From the NCBI GenBank assembly GCA_021847645.1, contig JAJZQG010000020.1, positions 1 through 56,674 on the forward strand: 56,674 bases of DNA. The letters are read 5' to 3'. The stretch's first letter is position 1. The number at the start of each line of letters is the position of its first letter. This document shows positions 11,101 through 19,799 of this stretch, one piece after another. The notes under the pieces were generated by a model. The model searched no databases and was not told where the DNA came from. It saw only the letters and a program-made list of their open reading frames with translations. Position numbers and translations under genes: made by a program. Source of the stretch: Myxococcales bacterium. GTDB taxonomy: Bacteria > Myxococcota_A > Polyangia > Polyangiales > Polyangiaceae.

Positions 11101-12327
11101 ATGCTCGCCGCCGCTCAACCCGCCGTGGGTGACGTTGTCGCCGATCGGTACCGCATCGTTCGCCTGATCGGCGTGGGAGGAATGGGTTCGGTCTACGAGG
11201 CGCGAGACGCGGTGACCGGCCAGCGCGTCGCGCTCAAGATCCTGCACCCGACCCTGCAACGCCACCCGGTCATCCCGCAGCGCTTCTTGCGGGAAGCCGC
11301 CGCGGCGCGCTCCCTGATGACCCCGCACGCCGTCAAGGTCGAGGCCACGGGCAACCTGGCCAACGGGGTCCCCTACATCGTAATGGAGTTCCTCGACGGC
11401 GAGGACCTGGGCAAGTTCATCGCGCGCAAGGGCGGACGCCTCCCTGTCGATCAGGCGCTGTACATCGTCGACCAGATCGCCGCGGCGATCCACGAGGCCC
11501 ACGCGCGCGGCATCCTGCACCGCGATCTGAAGCCCGAGAACATCTTCGTGATCCCCACGGCCCGGGGAGAGGTCGTCAAGGTCGTGGACTTTGGCATCTC
11601 CAAGATCTTCACCGAGGAGGGCGTCCGGCTCACGCAGACCGGAGTCACGGTCGGCACGCCGCAGTACATGCCGGTCGAGCAGCTGCGGGGCACCAAGGGG
11701 CTCGACGGCCGGGTCGACGTCTACGCGCTGGGCGTGATCCTGTTCGAGATGCTCGCCGGAGCGCGTCCCTTCGATGGCTTCACGTACGAAGAGGTCATCT
11801 TGAAGGTCGCGTCCACGACCGCGCCGCCGATCGCGACGTACTGTCCGAACCTTCCGGCAGGCCTGGGTGCTGCGGTCGACAAGGCCATCGCACGCGATCG
11901 CGATCTGCGATTCTTGAGCATGGCCGATCTGCGCCAGGCGCTGGCACCGTATTGGAACGGCATGTGTCCCGTATGCCCGCCGGCCGCGCAGACCCCGTAC
12001 GTGCCCCCGCCCGCCCACCTGTCGTCGTCGCAGTCGGGGTCCGGCGCCCCGCCGCCGAACCCGCCGCAGCAAGCCGCCGCGCAGCACCTCGCGCCCGCCT
12101 CCAACCTGGAGTCCTCCGGCGCTTGGGGAACACCCGCACCGCAGCGCGCCTCGCACGAGAGCGCTGCGTCGTCATCCGCGGCACCGCCTGCACATCCCAC
12201 GCGGGCGCCGAACCGAGGCGGCCCCAAGACACTCACGCTGGTGATCGTGGTGGCCGTGGCGGCGATCGCCGCCCTGCTGGTGGTCGTCTTTGGCGTGGGG
12301 CTCTGGTTGTGGTTCGCCAGCCCCTAG
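11101..12327 (+). CDS. Ser/Thr protein kinase with C-terminal membrane anchor
   Basis: A 408-residue protein if started at ATG 11101, which places about 10 residues before GDVVADRYRIV as in other kinases. An upstream in-frame GTG at 11041 would add 20 residues with no ribosome site. The catalytic features are intact: GVGGMGSVYEA, Lys46 (VALKIL), HRDLKPEN with Asp142, DFG 163-165. The APE motif reads PVEQL, a common variant. After the kinase domain (about 15-285) there is a Pro/Ser/Ala-rich linker and a hydrophobic helix at the extreme C-terminus (LVIVVAVAAIAALLVVVFG), so the kinase is tail-anchored with no exterior sensor domain. It directly follows another kinase gene, so it may be a partner or substrate in a two-kinase cascade. 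Confidence 0.9.
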   Translation: MLAAAQPAVGDVVADRYRIVRLIGVGGMGSVYEARDAVTGQRVALKILHPTLQRHPVIPQRFLREAAAARSLMTPHAVKVEATGNLANGVPYIVMEFLDGEDLGKFIARKGGRLPVDQALYIVDQIAAAIHEAHARGILHRDLKPENIFVIPTARGEVVKVVDFGISKIFTEEGVRLTQTGVTVGTPQYMPVEQLRGTKGLDGRVDVYALGVILFEMLAGARPFDGFTYEEVILKVASTTAPPIATYCPNLPAGLGAAVDKAIARDRDLRFLSMADLRQALAPYWNGMCPVCPPAAQTPYVPPPAHLSSSQSGSGAPPPNPPQQAAAQHLAPASNLESSGAWGTPAPQRASHESAASSSAAPPAHPTRAPNRGGPKTLTLVIVVAVAAIAALLVVVFGVGLWLWFASP

Positions 12328-12355
12328 TGCGAAGGGTGCCGGCGGGCCGATCGCG

Positions 12356-12898
12356 CTAGCGCGGCGGCATGGGGGGACGCGCCATGGGCGGGCGCATGCC
12401 GCCGGGCTGGATGCCTGCGGGCGCGGCCGGCGGATACTGGCGCTGCGCGGTGAAGCCGTAGGCGCCGCTGGGGGCCGTGCCGGTGGCGCGCACCAGCACC
12501 GGCTGGGTGAGTGGGCCCGAGGTCGCCACCACATACTGCCGATACAGCTTGCCCGGCTGAGGCAGGCTCAACGTCTCCTGGGGCAGGCCAGCCACGAGCT
12601 GCACGCCCGCAGGCAATAGCACCTGCAAGTTGACCGGAACCCGGATCGGCTCGTTGACCGTAATTTCCAGGTCGAGGGTGACGTTGCCGCCGGCCGGCGC
12701 GGGGTCCGGGCCGCGCAGCGTCAAGAACATCGGCGCGCTCATCCCGGAGGACGTCGGACCTGCCATGCCCGGGTCGGGGTTGTTCGGCGGCGGCGCTTGG
12801 CCTCCATTGCTGTTTGCGTTGCCCTGCGTGCACCCAGCGATCGCCACCAACGCGCACAGGGCACCCGCGCCCAACATCGTTTTCGTCATGCTCGTCAT
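12356..12898 (-). CDS. Lipoprotein of unknown function
   Basis: A 180-residue protein. Among the several nearby ATGs, 12898 is preferred because GAGG lies 9 bases upstream; ATG 12907 is also possible. The signal ends in ALVAIAGCTQG, a good lipobox. After an Asn/Gly/Pro linker there is a single beta-sandwich-like domain (PMFLTLRGPDPAPAGGNVTLDL, then VPVNLQVLLPAGVQLV). A Pro/Met/Arg-rich tail follows. The composition fits an outer-membrane-anchored accessory protein. It begins just downstream of the metalloprotease gene on the same strand, and its possible upstream starts overlap that gene's end, so they are probably one transcript. No family was recognised. Confidence 0.75.
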   Translation of the reverse strand: MTSMTKTMLGAGALCALVAIAGCTQGNANSNGGQAPPPNNPDPGMAGPTSSGMSAPMFLTLRGPDPAPAGGNVTLDLEITVNEPIRVPVNLQVLLPAGVQLVAGLPQETLSLPQPGKLYRQYVVATSGPLTQPVLVRATGTAPSGAYGFTAQRQYPPAAPAGIQPGGMRPPMARPPMPPR

Positions 12899-12924
12899 GT
12901 TGTTCATCCTCATCGGTTCAGCGA

Positions 12925-14754
12925 TCACTGACATGGCTTGGTTGCAGGGTCGTACGGATAGCCCGTCGGCTGCGTCACGCTCGTCACGTCCTCTTCGGTT
13001 GCATTGCCCGAGCAGATCGCCGAGTCCAGGAAGTCGACGAGGTCGACCTTGTAGTAGCCGCGGTTGAACGTGCCGTCGACCAGCTGCGGATAGGTGAGCG
13101 TGCCGAAGATCTTCGGGTCACCCAGGTTGCGCCCGCCCGGATCGAGGCTGGGGTCGACCCAAAGCTTCCAGATCATGCCCGCAACCACGTTCTCGTTGAT
13201 GGGCTGATCGATCAGGCCCTGCGCGTCGGGCATCGCCAGATCGCCGTCGGACGTGGTGTACTTCGAGATGTCGACCCAGAAGAACGTGCCCTGCTGCTGG
13301 TCGACATAGACGGGCGTTTCCACGTTGGTCATGCCGAACGAAGTGGCCCATCCCTCGGAGTACGCGAGGCCGGGCTTGGAGGCTTCGCTGAGGTAGTGCG
13401 GGCCGCCTTCGCCCGGGGAGATGGAGTAGTTCATCATCACGTAGTGGCCGAACTCGTGCGAGATGACGGCGCGAGCCCACTCGGTCGAGCCGTCGCTCGG
13501 CGGGCCTCCCAGCGCGATCCAGCTGTCGTAGTGGTCCACGTCGGTGTCGGCCGTGCCGTACTTGACCTCGCCGCCGCCGCAGTTGGGCCCGCAGAAGCAA
13601 GCGCCGCACGATGGGGTGTCCTTGGTCGGATCCCAATAGACGACCAGCGAGTCCTGCTTGCCCGGCATGGCCGCGGCCGTGCGCACGAGCCCGTAGTCGA
13701 TCCACCGGTAGATGTGCAGCGCGCCCGAGCCCTCGCTCTCCTTGATGGTCCAGTCACCGACCGTCGTGGTCTGGCCGCTGACGGTCGTGCCCAGGTCACC
13801 GACGGTGGTGCCCCACGCCCAGTACTCGGTCGCCTCGGTGGCGTTGGCCTGCACGTCCGGATCGGCGAGCTTGGCGATCGCCATCAGCGGTTGGCCCGTG
13901 TCGTAGTTGAAGGCCATGGGCCAGACCCAGATCTGCATGTCGGGCGTGGGCGCCTGGGTCAGGTCGGCCTTGAACGTGCCGTCGGAGGTGAAGGTCCCCG
14001 TGTCCGGGTCCCAGCCCGACAGCGCCTTGCCGATCATGTTGTTGTTGCTGTCGAAGATCGCGACGTACACGTCGGTGGCGTCCTGCGTTTCGGTGGGACC
14101 CCAGCCGGTCTTGCCGGCGTCGTGGTACTCGAACTTGATCCGTCCCTCGAGGCGCGGGCCGTTGCCGCCCGAGCTCGACGGAACGACCTGGCACTTGGCC
14201 GCCTCGCCGGGCTTGGGCACGATGCACACCTCGCTGTTGGCGGTGTCGCACGGCGTGTCGGACCAGGTCGTGTTGGCGCCCGTTCCCTGGCACGTTCGAA
14301 CCTTCTTGCCGTCGGCCGAGCACGCCACGTCGCCCGCGGCGCATTCACCCAGTAGCTTGCACTGCGCGATGCCGTTGATGACCGTGCACGATCGCCCCGA
14401 ATCGCAGGTCGTGGTCTGCACGTACTCCGGATTGGCGGTCGGGTTGTTGGTGTCCGGGATGACGCAGGTCTGCAGCGTGTGGTCGTCGGCGCACGCGCCG
14501 TTGACCGAGACCGTGCCGCAGGCGCCGGTGTTGGCGGCACCCGCCGAGCCTCCGTCGCCGGAAGAGCCGCCGATGCCTGCCGCGCCACCGGTCCCCGCGT
14601 TTCCTGCGTCGCCACCGGTCCCGGCTGCGCCCGCGGCTCCGGCGCTGCCGCCCGCACCTCCTGCGTTGTTGTCGGCGCTCTTGACGGTGCAACCCGCCAA
14701 GAGCCCCAGTCCCCCCGCCAGCCCAAGGAACCACCCGACCCAGGTTATTCGCAT
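12925..14754 (-). CDS. Lipoprotein zinc metalloprotease (HEFGH)
   Basis: This 609-residue protein starts at ATG 14754 with a lipoprotein signal (MRITWVGWFLGLAGGLGLLAGC, Cys22). A Gly/Ala/Thr spacer typical of myxobacterial surface lipoproteins follows, then a Cys-rich module (about 10 Cys in roughly 115 residues, for example ACADDHTLQTC, SGRSCTV, EVCIVP) that resembles small disulfide-rich repeats. The catalytic domain carries HEFGH (433-437) and, 29 residues later, SEGWA with Glu467, the HExxH...E arrangement of gluzincin-type peptidases. The cell-surface location is inferred. It probably acts on extracellular or prey proteins, but the substrate is unknown. Its stop lies 26 bases upstream of the preferred start of the downstream lipoprotein gene. 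Confidence 0.85.
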   Translation of the reverse strand: MRITWVGWFLGLAGGLGLLAGCTVKSADNNAGGAGGSAGAAGAAGTGGDAGNAGTGGAAGIGGSSGDGGSAGAANTGACGTVSVNGACADDHTLQTCVIPDTNNPTANPEYVQTTTCDSGRSCTVINGIAQCKLLGECAAGDVACSADGKKVRTCQGTGANTTWSDTPCDTANSEVCIVPKPGEAAKCQVVPSSSGGNGPRLEGRIKFEYHDAGKTGWGPTETQDATDVYVAIFDSNNNMIGKALSGWDPDTGTFTSDGTFKADLTQAPTPDMQIWVWPMAFNYDTGQPLMAIAKLADPDVQANATEATEYWAWGTTVGDLGTTVSGQTTTVGDWTIKESEGSGALHIYRWIDYGLVRTAAAMPGKQDSLVVYWDPTKDTPSCGACFCGPNCGGGEVKYGTADTDVDHYDSWIALGGPPSDGSTEWARAVISHEFGHYVMMNYSISPGEGGPHYLSEASKPGLAYSEGWATSFGMTNVETPVYVDQQQGTFFWVDISKYTTSDGDLAMPDAQGLIDQPINENVVAGMIWKLWVDPSLDPGGRNLGDPKIFGTLTYPQLVDGTFNRGYYKVDLVDFLDSAICSGNATEEDVTSVTQPTGYPYDPATKPCQ

Positions 14755-15256
14755 CAATCTTCTCCCACTGCTGATCAAGATCCCACGCCTCGTCCAACCC
14801 GCGTGCGGGAGCCTCGGAAGGCACACCGCCAGACTACCGATTCAACGGTCTTCGGCATGGTACGTCAATGACCTGCCTTGCTTCCCCCCCGCCGTAACGG
14901 GCGGGCTGAAGACGATGCGCGGCAGAGCCGGCCACTCGTCCACAACGGATTGCCGCGCCGCACTAGCGAACCGGGGTGCGACGGATCATCGGGCCGGACC
15001 GCGTTGGAAAGGCATCGCGCCCCGCACGGCGATTCGAAGGAAAACGGAAGGTGGACCCGGCGCGGGCGACGAGAGTGGCTAGACGACCATGGAGACCGGA
15101 AAGAGCAGGTGGGACATCGGATATGTTGACACCCTCGAGCCCATTGCGGGACACGCGGGCGGTGTCCAACGAAGCACGAGCAGTCTGGCGACAGCCCCTG
15201 GATTCCGGTACATAGACAGGCGGTCTCCGTCGTCAGACTGCAAGGAGAGACACTCG
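14755..15256. other. 502-bp gap between divergent genes
   Basis: No gene is apparent. A 6-bp-stem palindrome CCCGCC-GTAACG-GGCGGG lies at about 14888-14905. The promoters of the divergent metalloprotease and of the Pro/Thr-rich membrane protein must lie here. The ribosome site AAGGAG (15242-15247) belongs to the latter. A frame reading upstream from 15257 to 15089 is open but has no codon bias, and it was not used. Confidence 0.5.
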
Positions 15257-16102
15257 ATGAACCAGCCACCCGGAGGATACTTTCCGCCCGGTGACCCCTA
15301 CGGTGGGTCCGGGCAGAAGGGTGGAACAATCCCAGGCGGTCCGCCCCCGGAAGTTGCCAACCAGCCGGGCGGAGCGGCCGCTCCGATGCGTACGATGGTC
15401 GACCAGCCGGTTGCCCCCCAGGCGGCAGCATTCACCCCGCCGCCCGGCGTTCCCGCGCAGACCGCCCCCATGAGCCCCGCCGCGGTCGCAGGTCCCATCG
15501 GCTATGCGCCGTCCTACGCAGCCAGGGCTCGTCCGCGCAAGGGCCCGTGGGGACTGGTTCTCGGCATCGGGCTCCTGGGCGTTCTGTTCATCGGCGGCGC
15601 GTCCGCTGCCGTGTTCGTGGTGCGCGCGCGCTCCTCCACGCCCGAAGTGCCGACCGTCATCGATGTGAACACGGCGCCGCCCGTCGTGGTGGCTCCGCTC
15701 GGCGGCGATTCGACCGACCCGAACGCGACGGCTGCGGTGGATACCGGCGCTGTCGCGCCTCCGGACACGATGCCTGCGAACACGACGACCTCTCCGCCGG
15801 CACCTGCGACGACGACGCCCAAGCCTCCTTCCACGACAACGGTCAAGCCGCCTGCGACGAGCACGACGACCGCGCCGCCCCATCCGACGACGCCGCCGGC
15901 CACCACGACCGCGCCTCCGGCTACCACGACCGCGCCTCCAGCCACCACGACCGCGCCGCCCAGATGGCGGCCGCCGATCATCATTCGTCCGCCGGCGACC
16001 GGCACGTCGACCACGACGCCGCCTCCGACCGGCACCTCCACCGGAACCAAGCCGCCGCGCTTCAAGCTCCCGCCGATCGCGCCCAGGAAGCCCACCCGCT
16101 AG
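15257..16102 (+). CDS. Single-pass membrane protein with Thr/Pro repeats
   Basis: A 281-residue protein. ATG 15257 has AAGGAG ten bases upstream. It has a Gly/Pro-rich cytoplasmic N-terminus (GGYFPPGDPYGG, residues 6-17), basic RARPRKG just before one membrane helix (about 98-122), and an exterior tail with many Thr/Pro units (TTTAPPAT repeated three times near 205-235). It ends in a basic KPPRFKLPPIAPRKPTR segment. It resembles the non-kinase half of the Pro/Thr-tailed kinase at 9345 but has no catalytic domain. This could be a cell-wall-spanning anchor or a repeat-tailed kinase substrate; neither is shown by the sequence. Confidence 0.7.
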   Translation: MNQPPGGYFPPGDPYGGSGQKGGTIPGGPPPEVANQPGGAAAPMRTMVDQPVAPQAAAFTPPPGVPAQTAPMSPAAVAGPIGYAPSYAARARPRKGPWGLVLGIGLLGVLFIGGASAAVFVVRARSSTPEVPTVIDVNTAPPVVVAPLGGDSTDPNATAAVDTGAVAPPDTMPANTTTSPPAPATTTPKPPSTTTVKPPATSTTTAPPHPTTPPATTTAPPATTTAPPATTTAPPRWRPPIIIRPPATGTSTTTPPPTGTSTGTKPPRFKLPPIAPRKPTR

Positions 16103-16276
16103 CTTTGGACCACGGACCGGCTGTCCGGACGCCTCACGGTTCGAGGCAGCCGGCCTGATCCGCGGGCACCCTCCGGCACACGGCCGCGCGCGAATGACCG
16201 AGCGGCCATGTGCTATGGTCCCCTCACGCGAGCGAGGGGTCGTCGGAAGCTTCGAGAAACTGTTGGAGGTGTGTTC

Positions 16277-16939
16277 ATGGCAAGCAAGCGCGTAGCGGTC
16301 GTGCTGGCCGGATGCGGATTCCTGGACGGGGCCGAGATCCACGAGGCGGTCTCGACACTGCTGGCGTTGGACCAGGCAGGGGCGAGCTACCAGGCGTTTG
16401 CCCCGGACAAGCCCCAGCTCGACGTGGTCGATCACGCGAAGCAGGCGCCCACGGGTGAGAAGCGCAACGTGCTGACCGAAGCCGCCCGAATCGCGCGCGG
16501 CGCGGTCAAGCCTCTGGCGCGGCTCCAGATGGCGGACTTCGATGCCGTGATCCTGCCCGGCGGCTTCGGCGCGGCGAAGAACCTAGTCGACTATGCCGTC
16601 AAGGGCGCTGATTGCGGCATCGACGCGGACATCGAGCGCGTGCTGAAAGAAGCGCACGCGGCCAGGAAGCCGATCGGTGCGATCTGCATTGCGCCGGTGG
16701 TCGTGGCCAAGGCCCTCGGCGCCGACCATCACCCGCTGCTGACCATCGGCACCGACCCGGCCACGGCCAAGGACCTCGAGAAGCTCGGAGCGCGCCACCA
16801 GAACACGCCCGTGCGCGAGATCGTCGTGGATCAGGCCAATCGCATCGTCAGCACGCCCGCGTACATGTGCGCGCAGCGCCTCGACGAGGTCTGGGACGGC
16901 GTCTCGAAGCTCGTCAAGAAGGTCATCGAGCTGGCGTAG
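16277..16939 (+). CDS. elbB: ElbB-type DJ-1/PfpI-family glyoxalase
   Basis: A 220-residue protein, matching the usual length of ElbB (about 217). ATG 16277 follows TTGGAGGT. It has VAVVLAGCGFLDGAEIHEAV (7-26), the signature of the ElbB family, PGGFGAAKN (94-102) and the nucleophile elbow GAICIAP with Cys137. ElbB proteins are DJ-1/PfpI superfamily members, often named enhancing lycopene biosynthesis protein 2, with reported glyoxalase activity. The active physiological role is not established. It stands alone. The next gene is convergent. Confidence 0.93.
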   Translation: MASKRVAVVLAGCGFLDGAEIHEAVSTLLALDQAGASYQAFAPDKPQLDVVDHAKQAPTGEKRNVLTEAARIARGAVKPLARLQMADFDAVILPGGFGAAKNLVDYAVKGADCGIDADIERVLKEAHAARKPIGAICIAPVVVAKALGADHHPLLTIGTDPATAKDLEKLGARHQNTPVREIVVDQANRIVSTPAYMCAQRLDEVWDGVSKLVKKVIELA

Positions 16940-17004
16940 GGCGCACCCGGCCCGCGGCGAAACACCTGGCAGGCATCACGCGTCCCGCCGCTCGCCGAAC
17001 GACG

Positions 17005-17790
17005 CTACGGTGCCGGCCCGAACGTCAGCTGGTACGCCGCGTATCCCGAGAACATCGTCGGGCCGTGGATCGCACGACCGGCGGACAGCAGCACGTGGTG
17101 ATGGCTCGTCAGGTCGAGCATCACGCCTGCGTTGAAGCCAGTCTCGTGCGGATCGCCGTCCGACTTGGGCGTGCTGTGGAACAGCTCGACGCCGGCCGCC
17201 AGGAAGCCGGTCAGCTGGCGCTGCACCAGCCAGCCGAGGTACCACCAGTTCCGATGGTGCTCGCCCGGTTCGCCTGGATTGATCCAGTAGCCTGCTCCGC
17301 CATAGGTCGTCCACGGGCCGAAGCTCTTCTGAAGCCAGACCGGCAGGTAGACCTGGGCCTTGCCGTTGCCCAGACCGCGCGCATGTGAGCCGGTCGGGAC
17401 CTCGACCAAGGGGAACGCTCCCACTTGAGGCATCCAGGCTCCTTCGTGCAGGAACCGGAACTTCGCGCCCAGCTCCGTGTCGCCATAGCCGTACGTGCTC
17501 GTGCCGCCCGAAGGTGCAGCGTACGCGAGAGGCGCGACCAGGTGGAGCTGAAGGTCGGGGACGGCGCCGTAGTTCACCTCGACGTGCGGCGCCGTGCCGG
17601 TCCAGCCGTCGCGGTCGTGCGCATGCTGCGATGCCAGGTACCATTCCCAGTGCCGGTATTCGACAGGCTCGGGGTCGTCGGTGACAAAGGGCGGGCCCGC
17701 GTGGGCAACGCGCGGAGACAGCGCTGCGATCGCGCCGACCACGAAGACGGCCCAGCCGCACGCAGCGCGCCGCCCGTGCCCACGCACATC
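17005..17790 (-). CDS. MetA-pathway-of-phenol-degradation-type outer-membrane protein
   Basis: A 261-residue protein from GTG 17790, chosen because a signal peptide (AACGWAVFVVGAIAALSPRVAHA) follows directly. A GTG at 17841 is an alternative, and any start beyond 17927 would overlap the upstream CPBP gene. The mature protein is beta-rich with FVTDDPEPVEYRHWEWYLA near the start, a hallmark of the 'transporter/Phenol_MetA_deg' outer-membrane beta-barrel family. Strands such as YGYGDTELGAKFRFL and NAGVMLDLTSHHHVLLSAGR follow, and it ends in YQLTFGPAP. It probably forms a small porin. It lies downstream of the CPBP protease on the same strand. Confidence 0.75.
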   Translation of the reverse strand, partial: DVRGHGRRAACGWAVFVVGAIAALSPRVAHAGPPFVTDDPEPVEYRHWEWYLASQHAHDRDGWTGTAPHVEVNYGAVPDLQLHLVAPLAYAAPSGGTSTYGYGDTELGAKFRFLHEGAWMPQVGAFPLVEVPTGSHARGLGNGKAQVYLPVWLQKSFGPWTTYGGAGYWINPGEPGEHHRNWWYLGWLVQRQLTGFLAAGVELFHSTPKSDGDPHETGFNAGVMLDLTSHHHVLLSAGRAIHGPTMFSGYAAYQLTFGPAP

Positions 17791-17926
17791 GGCGGCATCG
17801 AGATCGATGCGCAGGGTGTTGCCGGATCCTGTCGCCACGCCCTCCGCAATATCGGGACAAGTCGATCGAAACGCCAGTCCCGACGTCGAGCTGGCGGGGC
17901 CGACGTTGGGTCCCCCGCCGCTGCGG

Positions 17927-18787
17927 TCAGGCGGTGCGGGCTTCCGTCGCCGCCGTCGCGCGCGAAATTGCCCATGCGCACCCGAGCGAGACGACGGCGC
18001 CGGCCGCAGCAACCCCGACGGACGCCATGGTCAGGCCCGGCTCCTGGGGCTCGTTGCCTGCGAGATGTTCGGCGACGATGGCGAACAAGTTGAACGAGGC
18101 GTGACCGGCCATGGTCACCAGGACGCTGTCGGTTCGCCAGGCGATCCATGCGAGCAGCAACCCGAGGGGCAGCGTGCCGGCGGCGTGGTGGGGATCGACG
18201 TGGTAGGCCGCGAACAGCACGCCGGACAGAGCGATGGCGAGCCATGGACGCCGGACAGCGCGAAGCAGCAGGCCGCGGAAGAACGTCTCTTCGGAGATGC
18301 CGGGCAACAGGGCGAACACGGGAATGGCGAACCAGATCGGGACCGCGGCGATCTGCTGGTTCATCGCTTCCATGGTGCCGAGGGTCAGGCGCGGGGCCAG
18401 CGCCCGGGCGATTCCGACGAACAAGCCGCCGACGGGACTGGCGGCCACGGCGGCGACACAGGCCAGCACGTAGACGATCGGATTGGGTGATCGCAGGCCC
18501 AGGGCCGTGCGGACCGGGACGCGGGCGAGCCACGCCGTGCCCGCGGACCCGACAACGAGCACGACGGTCGAGCCCAGGACGGCCAAGGCCATTCCCCACG
18601 CGGGAAGCATCGGCGGCGCGGCGGCCAGACCGCCGGCAGTGCGGTGTTGCGCGGCTTGCACCAGCACCGCGAGCACGGCCGCGACCATGGCGGCCAACTG
18701 AGCGGCCGTGCCGACGACGACCAACGCGGCCGCCACATGCCACGGCTTGAGTCGCTGGTTGGTCGCCGGTCGGTTCAGGAATCCCAT
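17927..18787 (-). CDS. CPBP family intramembrane metalloprotease
   Basis: This 286-residue protein has about seven membrane helices. It carries the three motifs of the CAAX prenyl protease-like/bacteriocin-processing (Abi) family: EETFFRG (Glu166, Glu167, Arg171), FAAYHVDP (His196) and HASFN (His229, Asn233). Such enzymes cleave within or near the membrane; the bacterial substrates are mostly unknown. It lies 31 bp downstream of the DHH-like gene and upstream of the MetA-type barrel on the same strand, so the three may form an operon. Confidence 0.92.
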   Translation of the reverse strand: MGFLNRPATNQRLKPWHVAAALVVVGTAAQLAAMVAAVLAVLVQAAQHRTAGGLAAAPPMLPAWGMALAVLGSTVVLVVGSAGTAWLARVPVRTALGLRSPNPIVYVLACVAAVAASPVGGLFVGIARALAPRLTLGTMEAMNQQIAAVPIWFAIPVFALLPGISEETFFRGLLLRAVRRPWLAIALSGVLFAAYHVDPHHAAGTLPLGLLLAWIAWRTDSVLVTMAGHASFNLFAIVAEHLAGNEPQEPGLTMASVGVAAAGAVVSLGCAWAISRATAATEARTA

Positions 18788-18818
18788 CGAGGTCAGCAGC
18801 GAGCGGAGCGATCGAGGC

Positions 18819-19739
18819 TCATCGGCGTAAGGCCACGGAGCTCATGTCGTCGGGCCGGATGCCCAGCGCCTCGCAGACCTGGTCGAGACGGTTGCGGTGC
18901 ACCGACACGCGCGTCGGCATGCCGCCGGACAGGCCGAGCAGCTTGAGCAGATCGATGCCGGCGTCGAACCGTGTGGCGAGCGTGATGCTGTCGCCATCGA
19001 CGACCATGGCGATGCGCTCGCGGTCCTGGCCCATGAGCAGCAGCTGGGTCTTGTCGACCGCACTGGTGCGCCCGGTGATGTCGACGACGGCCACGCCGGG
19101 GTCGAGGCGTACGTAGCCGAGGGCGAGGCGGCGGGTGGAGGCCTCCAGGGCGCGCATCTCGTCGGCTGCCAGTTGGATCGTCGCGGTCAGCGCGGCATCG
19201 GACAGACCGGTGGCCAGATGACGCACGACCATGCCGGACAGCGATTGATCGCGGGGGCGGGCGCGCAATGCGCGGTCGATCATCTCGGCCACGGGCGAGG
19301 GCGTGCCCATGCGCGTGTCGATGGCGCGCGCGTCGAGGTCGCAGCCGGGGTACGGTTCCACGCCGGTGCGAAGCCACTTGGCGGCCGCGGCCAAGCCGTC
19401 GAAGTCGGGGTGGCAGACGATGGTCTGGGCGGGGCCGATGCGCTCGACGAGGGCCGGGTCGATCATCTCGGGACAAGCGCCGTGCTGGGCCTTGGTGGCG
19501 AGCACGAAGCGCGGGTCGTCGGCGAAACGCTTGTGCTGCGCGTGGTCGTGGTGATCGACCCATGCGGCGAGGCGCGGCCCCAGCGCCTCGATGAACGGCA
19601 GCGTGATGCCTTCGAATCCGCCACCCGAGGCTTCCGATGCGAAGGCCAGATCGATGACCACCACCCGTCCCTCGAGCGTCCGCGCTTTCGGGAGCTTGCG
19701 GGGTGTGGCAAATACCAGGTGCGTGTCGGGTGACGTCAT
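18819..19739 (-). CDS. DHH-like phosphoesterase with permuted motif order
   Basis: A protein of 306 residues (ATG 19739; ATG 19751 is equally possible, neither with a clear ribosome site). It contains the metal-binding signatures of the DHH superfamily: VVVIDLAF (Asp30) like motif II, AAWVDHHDH (62-66) like motif III, and CHPDFDGLAAAAKW (110-122) like motif I (HxDxDG). In RecJ, NrnA and pApp/HNDLDG-type enzymes, motif I comes first; here it comes after DHH. If real, this is a circularly permuted DHH domain. Residues 170-306 form a second domain with VAVVDITG and LLLMGQDRERIAMVVDGD, possibly the DHHA1-like substrate domain. A nuclease or nucleotide phosphatase role is inferred only from the superfamily. 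Confidence 0.65.
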   Translation of the reverse strand: MTSPDTHLVFATPRKLPKARTLEGRVVVIDLAFASEASGGGFEGITLPFIEALGPRLAAWVDHHDHAQHKRFADDPRFVLATKAQHGACPEMIDPALVERIGPAQTIVCHPDFDGLAAAAKWLRTGVEPYPGCDLDARAIDTRMGTPSPVAEMIDRALRARPRDQSLSGMVVRHLATGLSDAALTATIQLAADEMRALEASTRRLALGYVRLDPGVAVVDITGRTSAVDKTQLLLMGQDRERIAMVVDGDSITLATRFDAGIDLLKLLGLSGGMPTRVSVHRNRLDQVCEALGIRPDDMSSVALRR

Positions 19740-19799
19740 CGATGCTTGCATCGCGAGCCCGGCCGGATCGTCCAACCGGGAAAGTCTTGGAGGTGTAGC

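Noticed and set aside
12814..14355. 513-codon plus-strand frame opposite the metalloprotease
   Set aside because: No motif and no ribosome site; the minus-strand gene has a lipobox and HEFGH.
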